A stretch of 47,040 nucleotides of DNA. Origin: Candidatus Thalassarchaeum betae. Its GTDB lineage: Archaea > Thermoplasmatota > Poseidoniia > Poseidoniales > Thalassarchaeaceae. The notes beneath the pieces were generated by a model that saw only the letters and a list, made by a program, of their open reading frames with translations, was not told where the DNA came from and searched no databases. The stretch spans positions 1 through 47,040 of the forward strand of contig PSPG01000013.1 of assembly GCA_003193925.1 (NCBI GenBank), written 5' to 3'. Every line of letters begins with the position of its first letter. Positions within the stretch are counted from its first letter, which is position 1. A program made the position numbers and the translations under genes. This document shows, in pieces, positions 28,521-36,000 of this stretch.

Positions 28521-29675
28521 TCAGCCTCTGCGACGGCCTATGGCCTCGTCTCGAATCCGGTCCTGCAGTGAGTCCATGTCGGTGCCTATCTGGTCGCGCA
28601 TGCCCTCTAGGCTCTTCCTGAGCCCTCGTGGCACCCTGCCGGGCATGTCCAACTTGAGCAGGACGGTGACCGAGCCCCTGCCGCGGCGGCCTCGGGCTCC
28701 GGGTAAGCCGCGGTCCGCTATCGTCAGCGTCTCACCAGGCTTCGAGCCTGCTGGGACCTTGATGGACAGCGACTTCCCATCGATATGAGGAATCTCGATC
28801 TCGGTCCCGAGGACTAGGTCCACATATCCGAGAGGCAGAGCCATGAGCAGGTCTGGCCCGTCCCTCTCGAACCACGGGTGCGACTTGACTTCGATTTGTA
28901 TGTAGAGGTCACCGGAATTGCCCCTGTTGCCCTTCGGCGCCTCGCCATGCCCCCTCATCCTGAGTCTGGTGCCGCTGGAGATGCCTGCCGGAACCATGAA
29001 CCTGATCTGCTTGGCCTGGCTGGCTCTGCCATGCCCTCTGCAGCCAGAGCACGGGTCCTGTACTATCCTGCCCTCGCCCCTGCAGGTCGGGCAGTCCGAT
29101 ACGACTTGCTTGGTGAACGGGCCGGCCCTCTCGATCCTCTGCAACCTGCCTCTGCCATCGCAGGTGGGGCACTCCCGAACTCCATCTGGACTCTCTGAGC
29201 CCGTGCCGTCGCACTTTGCGCAGACCTTCAGCACGTCGATCTCGATCTCGTCCTCAAGACCCGCCATTGCGGCTTGAAAGGGGACCTCGTGGTGCACTAG
29301 GAGGTCTTGGCCGCGATTTCTTCGAGTGCCTCTGGTTCCGCTGAAGAGTTGGCTGAAGATGCTCTCGAAGCCACCACCGAAGAGGTCGTCGATGCTGATG
29401 TTGATGCCTTGGAAGCCGCCGGGGCCGAACGGTGACCCACCCGGCTGTTCGTGGCCGAACATGTCGTACTTCCTGCGCTCATCCGGGTCGGAGAGAACTG
29501 CATACGCCTCCTGGACCTCCTTGAACCGCTTCTCGGAATCGGTGTCGTCGGGGTTCTTGTCGGGGTGGTGCTGCCTCGCGAGAGACCTGAATGCCCTCTT
29601 GACCTCGGTGTCAGTGGCGTCTTTGGATAGTCCGAGGACTTCATAGTAATCGCGCTTACCGGACACGTCACCCAC
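28521..29675 (-). CDS. dnaJ: chaperone protein DnaJ (Hsp40, type I)
   Basis: Co-chaperone that stimulates DnaK ATPase and delivers unfolded clients. The J domain begins KRDYYEVLGLSKDATDTEV and carries the HPD motif in ARQHHPDKNPDD. A Gly/Phe-rich segment (GGSPFGPGGFQG) follows. The zinc region has four CxxCxGxG repeats: CAKCDGTG, CPTCDGRG, CPTCRGEG and CSGCRGHG. The C-terminal substrate-binding domains complete a type I DnaJ of about 384-389 residues. The ATG at 29690 is possible. I prefer the GTG at 29675 because the TATA-like GTTGAAAACGG is centred 27 nt upstream of it. No dnaK or grpE is in the window. Confidence 0.95.
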   Translation of the reverse strand: MGDVSGKRDYYEVLGLSKDATDTEVKRAFRSLARQHHPDKNPDDTDSEKRFKEVQEAYAVLSDPDERRKYDMFGHEQPGGSPFGPGGFQGINISIDDLFGGGFESIFSQLFSGTRGTRRNRGQDLLVHHEVPFQAAMAGLEDEIEIDVLKVCAKCDGTGSESPDGVRECPTCDGRGRLQRIERAGPFTKQVVSDCPTCRGEGRIVQDPCSGCRGHGRASQAKQIRFMVPAGISSGTRLRMRGHGEAPKGNRGNSGDLYIQIEVKSHPWFERDGPDLLMALPLGYVDLVLGTEIEIPHIDGKSLSIKVPAGSKPGETLTIADRGLPGARGRRGRGSVTVLLKLDMPGRVPRGLRKSLEGMRDQIGTDMDSLQDRIRDEAIGRRRG

Positions 29676-29696
29676 TTGTCGCCGGCTCATGGCCGA

Positions 29697-29707
29697 CCGT
29701 TTTCAAC
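29697..29707 (-). promoter_or_regulatory. probable TATA box of dnaJ
   Basis: The minus strand reads GTTGAAAACGG, with its A-tract centred 27 nt upstream of the GTG at 29675. Confidence 0.4.
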
Positions 29708-29717
29708 CCCTCCCCGC

Positions 29718-30470
29718 TCAAGAGAGGAAGTCGCCGCATGAGGTGCAGTACGGCGTCCCCGAGTTGTTCAGGGCCCCACAGGAGCCGCAGGAGGCGACAG
29801 AGCGGGCCAAAGACGAGGCGGACGGGGCCGACCACTGAGTGTCAGAGTCGCTTCTCCCGGAGGTCTTCTTGGCTGCCGCCTTTGCTGCTGCCTTGGCAGA
29901 ACGCTTCTCCAAGCGGTGCTGGGCGGATGCGTCCAATCTGCTGTTGATGGAACTGGCCGTTCTGGAGAGGATACCGGTTTCCTTGGGCTTGGCGATGACC
30001 TGCTCATCCACCATCGTGCCCATCCCCGTGACCTGAGTCCTGACCTCCACCTCGGGATCGTCGTCGGGGATCTCCTCCTCGGAGCGCTCGGTGTTCAGGG
30101 CGCCGACGGTTCCAGACTTGAGCGCCTGGGATTCCAACGCCGCCCGCCCGGTCTGCGGCTCGCTGGCCTTCGCCTCGAGACGCTCAATCGCCGCCTCGCC
30201 CTTCTCCCAGAGGCCCCTGTCCTCCTTAGAGTAAGTCTTCGAGAGCTTGCGTATAGCCCTGGAACGGTGAAACTCGTGATCCTTGACCTTTCGGTATCTC
30301 ATGAACATCACAACCCCGATCAGTAGGGCGGCGGAGTGTATCGAGTACCTCAGTGTGTCATCCTGCGAGATGACCTCCTCGAGAGCTGCCGAGCCATAGC
30401 GCAGCGCGACCACGCACATCGTCGGGGCGATGAGGAGTGCTGCGCCGAGCATCGGTGAGCGCTGAGCCAT
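29718..30470 (-). CDS. two-TM membrane protein with C-terminal zinc ribbon
   Basis: About 250 residues from the ATG at 30470; ATG codons at 30491 and 30503 also lie in frame. Two transmembrane helices (MLGAALLIAPTMCVVALRYG and IHSAALLIGVVMFMRY) are followed by a long charged cytosolic region. That region includes an Ala/Lys-rich stretch (KRSAKAAAKAAAKK). The last 25 residues hold a ribbon with CGSCG and CTSCG. I prefer 30470 because GATTCAAACG is centred 27 nt upstream. It sits 42 nt upstream of dnaJ on the same strand. Function unknown; the ribbon resembles those of other small archaeal zinc-ribbon membrane proteins. Confidence 0.75.
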   Translation of the reverse strand: MAQRSPMLGAALLIAPTMCVVALRYGSAALEEVISQDDTLRYSIHSAALLIGVVMFMRYRKVKDHEFHRSRAIRKLSKTYSKEDRGLWEKGEAAIERLEAKASEPQTGRAALESQALKSGTVGALNTERSEEEIPDDDPEVEVRTQVTGMGTMVDEQVIAKPKETGILSRTASSINSRLDASAQHRLEKRSAKAAAKAAAKKTSGRSDSDTQWSAPSASSLARSVASCGSCGALNNSGTPYCTSCGDFLS

Positions 30471-30564
30471 GGAATCGGTCCATTCACCCATCGTTTGAAT
30501 CATTCGCGCTCGTGGGAGTGCGCTCGGGCAGAGAACTCATGACCGACCACCTGCACGAGAGGGT

Positions 30565-31077
30565 ATGGCACCGATGGTCAGCGTGTCCACCGTCGTGCAA
30601 CCGCATGAGGACCCGCAGATGGTCGTAGAGTCAGTCAAGGCCATTTTCCCCGATTGGGTGCCTGATCGCGTACCCGAGAACGCGCCATTCCCCAATGAGA
30701 GGGAGGGCGTCCTGATTACCGGTTCCTCTGAATCGCTGGACACGCTGCTGGAGGCTGCGAGGAGTCAGAGAATCCTCGATACCGCCCTCGATGCTATGAC
30801 GCTGGAGCTAGAGATCGACTCGACGGGATTCTCCCTTTCGAGACAGGCTGCTCTGGCGGGGAAGGCCTCCTTCGTCATCGATGAGAGGCCGATTGGCGGT
30901 GAGATGCGCATCGGCCTGACCGGAGAGGGGCTGGCGGTCTGGCTCGAGCAGCAGACCTGGCACGCCGGTCGCAACTCGGTCCCACGCAGCGTCGGAGACG
31001 AATTGGCGATGTCCGAGGATGGCGAGCCCGTAGAGTGGTTCGACCGCATGGGCAACCGCACAATCGGCGGGGACTAG
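30565..31077 (+). CDS. UPF0201-family RNA-binding-like protein
   Basis: A 170-residue protein resembling the archaeal UPF0201 (COG1931) family. Shared features are the first strand VSVSTVVQPHEDPQMVVESV, the VLITGSSESLDTLLEAAR helix, then RILDTALDAM, and FSLSRQAALAGKASFV followed by PIGGEMRIGL. The family has an RRM/ribosomal L5-like fold and no established function; a role in RNA binding has been proposed. GAGAGGG precedes the ATG at 30565; the ATG three codons later (30574) is an alternative. Its TAG stop overlaps the convergent Pcp-Nudix stop within CTAG. Confidence 0.8.
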   Translation: MAPMVSVSTVVQPHEDPQMVVESVKAIFPDWVPDRVPENAPFPNEREGVLITGSSESLDTLLEAARSQRILDTALDAMTLELEIDSTGFSLSRQAALAGKASFVIDERPIGGEMRIGLTGEGLAVWLEQQTWHAGRNSVPRSVGDELAMSEDGEPVEWFDRMGNRTIGGD

Positions 31078-32063
31078 GGCTCGGGTAGGCCCTCTCGGCG
31101 CCATTGCTCGATAATCGGCAGGTCTGCTGGGAGCCATTGCACATCGAGCAACTCGTCTCGCGAGAGCCAACGAGCCGCCTCGTGCTCGGCGAGAGCGAAC
31201 GCCGAGGGATCGATGACTCCGCAGTTCCAGATCTGTAGGCTCACCGACCTGTCATCGTACTCGTAGTCGATGTGGGCGACCTTCTCCTTGGGTGTTGGCG
31301 AGATTCCCAGCTCCTCCTCAAGCTCGCGGAGAAGTGCCGTGGGCGGGTCCTCGTCTGAGTCAATCTTCCCTCCCGGGAACTCCCACCACCCCCCCCAAGC
31401 GTCCTCATTGGGTCTGCGGCAGGACAGAATCCTACCCCTGTCGTCGAACAACAGAGCGCCGACGACCTCATACTTGGGTCTGGTCACAAGACATCTCGCG
31501 ACCCTATGGACCGCCGCTACCTGCTGGTCGAGTAGAATCTCGCTCTCGGGCGGTAGGTGCACGAAAATCGCAGGCAATGCGGGTCCGGTGCTGGCTTGCA
31601 ACTCGTAGAGCGTCCTGTAGATGGTCTCGTTGCACACGTAGCCGCCCGGGTCTTTGCTCCACTGCACATCGGGGTCGTGCTCGAACTCCTCGTCCAGAAC
31701 GTGGATGGAGGCCGTCGTCTCCAGGGCGTCGGGGCCGTAGGCGACGATACTGCCGGACTCTTCCAGTCTTCCAGAGTTGTCTGGCTCGGTCATCGAGTAG
31801 CTGTTGCGAGCTAGCCTCTCGAGACAGATTCCAGTCCTCCTCTGAGCCAATCCGAGGTGGAGTATGCCATCCACCTCGATACCGTCTCTGATTTCAGTAG
31901 CCACAGCGCTTGAGCCGGCCTCGTCCACGCTAAGCATCCGTGTCACTACATCAAGGCCGTCGATGCCATCCCTCTCGAGACGCTCCAAGACGGATTCTGA
32001 GACGTTCGTCTCTAAATCCGAGAACGGCGGGAATGCCGTGACGAGGATTCTCGGCTCGCTCAC
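31074..32063 (-). CDS. pyrrolidone-carboxyl peptidase - Nudix hydrolase fusion
   Basis: About 329 residues from the GTG at 32063. The first about 195 residues match pyroglutamyl-peptidase I (family C15), which removes N-terminal pyroglutamate. RILVTAFPPFSDLETNVSES opens the fold, the Glu of LGLAQRRTGICLERLARN, the Cys of GGYVCNETIY and the His of IFVHLPPES supply the Glu/Cys/His catalytic set. The C-terminal about 130 residues are a Nudix hydrolase with a complete box (GGKIDSDEDPPTALL then RELEEELGI), most like MutT-type 8-oxo-dGTP or CTP pyrophosphatases by the preceding RRPNEDAWGGWWEFP. The open frame extends about 130 codons further upstream, but that part is low-complexity and lies antisense to the next gene, so I reject it. 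Confidence 0.85.
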   Translation of the reverse strand: MSEPRILVTAFPPFSDLETNVSESVLERLERDGIDGLDVVTRMLSVDEAGSSAVATEIRDGIEVDGILHLGLAQRRTGICLERLARNSYSMTEPDNSGRLEESGSIVAYGPDALETTASIHVLDEEFEHDPDVQWSKDPGGYVCNETIYRTLYELQASTGPALPAIFVHLPPESEILLDQQVAAVHRVARCLVTRPKYEVVGALLFDDRGRILSCRRPNEDAWGGWWEFPGGKIDSDEDPPTALLRELEEELGISPTPKEKVAHIDYEYDDRSVSLQIWNCGVIDPSAFALAEHEAARWLSRDELLDVQWLPADLPIIEQWRREGLPEP

Positions 32064-32151
32064 ATGGCAACGGTGTCGAGAGGTGCTGTTCGCCTTTTCG
32101 CCGAGCCAGTCGGCGTCAGATTCATGCATCGGGGCATTGGGTGGCCTGCCG

Positions 32152-32484
32152 ATGGCCGAGGAGTACGTGGTGAGTGTCGTGCCCGACGAGGGGCCCGAAG
32201 AGGCCAGTACCCTAGGCGTTGTCGGCGTCATCTGGAACGAGTTGAGCGGGGGAATCGGTCCATGGGGGACTCTGCGTCCACTAGTGGCTCTGGCCCTCTC
32301 ACTAGTCCCGTTCCTGTATCTCGGACAGCACTTCAACCGGCAGCACGGCAAGGGATTCGGTTGGTTCGTCATCCAACTGCCGCTGATTCTGTCCGTTGTG
32401 CTCTGGCCCGTCCTCTTCATCTGGTCGATAGCGGATGCCTGGTGGGTCTCCAGCGGCATCGTCGCTCGCGCCCAGTCAGCCTAA
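32152..32484 (+). CDS. small two-TM membrane protein, unknown
   Basis: A 110-residue protein starting MAEEYVVSVVPDEGPEEAST. Two transmembrane helices lie at about 45-60 (LRPLVALALSLVPFLYLG) and 73-95 (FVIQLPLILSVVLWPVLFIW). The open frame runs further upstream to 31864, but that stretch is the antisense shadow of the Pcp-Nudix gene, so I start at 32152. GATTCATGCA about 28 nt upstream is a weak TATA candidate. It diverges from the Pcp-Nudix gene, with 88 nt between the starts. No family recognised. Confidence 0.65.
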   Translation: MAEEYVVSVVPDEGPEEASTLGVVGVIWNELSGGIGPWGTLRPLVALALSLVPFLYLGQHFNRQHGKGFGWFVIQLPLILSVVLWPVLFIWSIADAWWVSSGIVARAQSA

Positions 32485-32510
32485 GTGAGCCTCAGGAACT
32501 GATTCAGCAA

Positions 32511-33002
32511 TCAGAATCCATCGGGCAAGTCGATCGGGCTGAACAGTTGCCCGGGGCTGCTGGAGTTGGCGAGCTGCACCCTGACCATCGACTCCCATTC
32601 CCTGAGCAGCGTCAACGCAGGTGCGAACGGTAAGCGGGTCTCGTTGAGAATCGTCCTAATCAGGGTGTCGAGGATGTCCATCCTGTCCTCATCTAAGCTC
32701 CCAAGAAGCGTCTCGAGAGGAAACGAGTCGATCCTCGGAGCCTCGCCCTCGACATCTGTCCCCCACGGCTCGGTCAGCCCCTCAGGCAGTTCCTCGCCGT
32801 TCCTAGCGGCTGCCGTCTCGAGTGACTCGAGCAGTATCCGTATGTACTTCGAGAGGACCAGTGCGACCTCGACCACTGGCATGCTGAACTGATTGGCGAA
32901 GTTGACCATGTTCTCTTGGAGGAACAGCAGTCGCTCCTCGACTGGTGCGTCAGGGGCCGGTAGCGTGTCGTCGGCCATGAGGCCGGGAGCGAGCCGTCGC
33001 AC
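32511..33002 (-). CDS. soluble helical protein of unknown function
   Basis: Up to 163 residues: GTG at 33002, with an ATG at 32978 as the alternative (MADDTLPAPDAPVEE). The sequence is acidic and predominantly helical (RLLFLQENMVNFANQ, VALVLSKYIRILLESLETAA, MDILDTLIRTILNETRLP). It has no cysteine, membrane segment or recognisable motif. It begins 17 nt after the stop of the giant calcium-repeat protein gene on the same strand and may be co-transcribed with it. I do not recognise it. Confidence 0.65.
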   Translation of the reverse strand: MRRLAPGLMADDTLPAPDAPVEERLLFLQENMVNFANQFSMPVVEVALVLSKYIRILLESLETAAARNGEELPEGLTEPWGTDVEGEAPRIDSFPLETLLGSLDEDRMDILDTLIRTILNETRLPFAPALTLLREWESMVRVQLANSSSPGQLFSPIDLPDGF

Positions 33003-33019
33003 ATGAATGCAGTCTGTGC

Positions 33020-36000
33020 TTACGACGTCGTCCGGTCGTCGTACCTGATGGGCGAGCCGCTGTTGCCGCGGACGCCGTCGAGCATGTCATCCTCAATCTC
33101 GAAGAAGTCGTTCAGCCAGTCACCGTCGGTGTCCCAGTTGGTCGGGTCGGTGCCGTCGGCGATCTGATCCCCGTCTATGTCAATCTGCCACCATCCGTAG
33201 ACGTACTCGCCCAAGCCGGTGTTCGGCAGGTGGTACTGGTCGCCGGCGAACCTGTGGTACTCGTCGGTCCAAGCGCCGTTCACCAGGACCTCGTCGTCGC
33301 TGGTGTCGATGTCCTCGTAGTCGCCGTCGTTGTCGTTGACTATCAGGGCATAGAGCATGTCGGCGTTGTTCGCCCTGTACATGCGGAAGTAGTTGGAACT
33401 GAGCGCCGCACTGCCCGAGCAGGTCCCCAACAGTGACTCGCGCAACTGCCACCACTCATGGACGATGCTGCCCGAGCAGTCGTAGAGGTTTGCCTGCCTG
33501 ACCAGCGTCGGGGATGCCAGGGAGGCGTTGACAAGGCCGTAGTACTCCTGGAAGTTGTTGTACGGGACGTAGATGCAACTGCCGCTGGAGCAGTCCCAGC
33601 CGCCGTCGTTATCGGCGTCTTGGCCGGCATCAGACGGGTCGGTGGCGTCGTGGGTGAACCACACCCAGTCCAACTCGGGCCTCGCTATGTTGACACCGGA
33701 GATGTTGACTGGTTTCCAGTTGGTCGCGGTGATCTGCTGCCACACGACTGAGATCTTGAGGTAGGACGACCAGTTGTCGTTAGCCTCGTTCCATCCCCTG
33801 TAGTACTCGTAGAAGTCGGGCATCATGTCGCCGTCGCTGTCGTTGTCCAGCGGGTTGGTGCCATACTTGAACACCTCACGACCGTCCGAGAGGTTAGTGT
33901 CCTGGACGTAGCCGATCACAGCACCGCTCTGCATGATTGGATTCATCACCATCGAATCGTCATCGGAATCGGGATCGAGCGGGAGCGTGCCGTTCTCATA
34001 CTCCATCAGATTGGTGAAGTACAGTTCGAGGAAGCCCTGTCCGATCTGCTGGTCTACCGCTGCGGGCGTGAACTGCCTGTCCTCCCAAGTTCCCTGCTCG
34101 GCTGGAACGTCGCCCCAGTTCCTGTCGTACCAGCCGTCGGCGTCGGGGTCATAGGCGACGTCGAGGGGGTTGATCGGGTTCATCGACCAGCGGTACGCGT
34201 TGACGGGCAGGAACTCGCCGTAGATGGAATAGCAGAACTCCCAGCCGTCGGGTATCCCGTCCCTGTCGGAGTCACTATCTGTCGGGTCGCTGACCCCGGC
34301 CAAACTGTAGTTGAACGTGTCGGCATCGATCTCGTTGATCAGCCCGGCACGTTCGGCGGATACGAGGCTCTTGGTGGAGAACAGGACGTACAACTGGCCG
34401 AAGGCGGCCTCGTACGTCATTCCGTTCTCTTCGATCTGCGCCGTGACAGCATCAGCACCATACGAGACCAAGCCGGTGCCGTTCGGGATGGTGTCAATGG
34501 CTGAACGCTTGCCGTAGACCCTCGCGTCGTACTCGGCGAGGTTGTCGTAGGATTCGGAGTCGGAGATGTGGCCGTCGTTGTTGCAGTCGAACGAGTCGTC
34601 GTCTGAGTCCGTGTGGATGTCGTTGTCGGTCAGGAGATTCATCTCCCAGATGTTCTCCTCGAGATTCCACTCTGTGAACCAGTACTCGTAGCCGTCGCTC
34701 ATGCCGTCCCTGTCGGTGTCCTCGGAATTCGGATCCGATGCCCCGAGCAGCGCTGAGATGACAGGTTTGGCAGGCATTCCCTGCTGCCACTCCTGAAACT
34801 GGGCGATGGCCAGCTGAGCCCTACCCTCCTTGTTGAACAGAATCCTGTAGACCCTGTTCACCGACTCATCGGGGTCCAGTTGCTCGGCCTCCTCCCACAT
34901 GCGCGGCGCATCGGGCGGAGACAGCCCTCCGTTCGCCGGGTTGTTCAGCGTCAGATTGAGCTCGACGAGGTCGGTGATGCCGTCGCGGTCTGAGTCGTAG
35001 TTGCCGTCGCCCGCGACGAGAGGGTTGAGTGTCCAGACCTTGTCAGTCGAGTTCCAGCGCGTGAATATCAGCTCAATGCCGTCGAGCAGGCCGTCGCCAT
35101 CGGTATCGGGGTCGTTGGGGTCAGCGGTCCTTCCGCTCTTGTTGACCTGCTCGTCTGACAGGAACATACCGAAGGAGGCGGCGGACTCGGCTGAGAGCCA
35201 GGGCGATGCCAGCAGTTCGCCACCGACGCTGAGCAGGTAGAACTGCGGCACGGTGATCAGTTCGTCGGTCTCGCTGAGGTTGCCGTCGATGACGTTGTAC
35301 TCCTCCCAGTTGTTCATCCCGTCGCCGTCTGGGTCGCCGAGTCGGTCCCTCTCGTCGACGGGATTGAGGGTCCACTGCTGGTCGAACAGGCTCCATCTGG
35401 CGTAGTAGAACTCCCATCCGTCTGGCATCCCGTCGCGGTCGGAGTCGGCGCTCAACGGGTTGGCGGCACCGACATCCCGAGGCGTCGTCCCGTTGACTAG
35501 GCTGCGGTATGCGGGGCTGGTGAAGTGGCCGAACGAGTCGTCCGCGGAGTCGAGCCAGGTCTCGTTCCACAACTGGGTGGTGAAGTTCTCCGGGTAAGCC
35601 ATGCCCGAGGCGGACTGGTCGCCGTACAGTATCTCCGACTTGAGGTGGTACTCGAGCCAGTTGACCAGTCTCTCCTCAAGGTCGAGCACCCCATCGTGGT
35701 TGATGTCGAAGCCATCGCCGTCGGGGTTGTTGAGGTAGTCTGATCCGTTGAGTGGGTTGATTCCCGCGTTGTCCCTGTTCCAAGTGCAGGTGTAACGGGC
35801 CTCCCAGCCGTCGGGCAGGGAGTCGCCGTCGGAATCGATGTTATTGGGGTCGGTCTTGGTCCAATTGGTCGCAGCCTCGGCGGTCTCCCCGTGCGTCGGT
35901 AGGCCCTCGCGCAGGACTGTCTCGAGCAGGTTGCCCCACATATACTCACACAGATTGCTGAGTCCGTCGCCATCGGCGTCCTCATCCTTGTCCGTCGGGT

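Noticed and set aside
31864..32151. Upstream extension of the 32152 membrane protein
   Set aside because: It overlaps the Pcp coding region in antisense and has no protein-like pattern. The compact two-TM protein starts at 32152.
32064..32459. 130-codon N-terminal extension of the Pcp-Nudix protein
   Set aside because: The extension is low-complexity and antisense to the 32152 membrane protein. Family homology begins right after the GTG at 32063.
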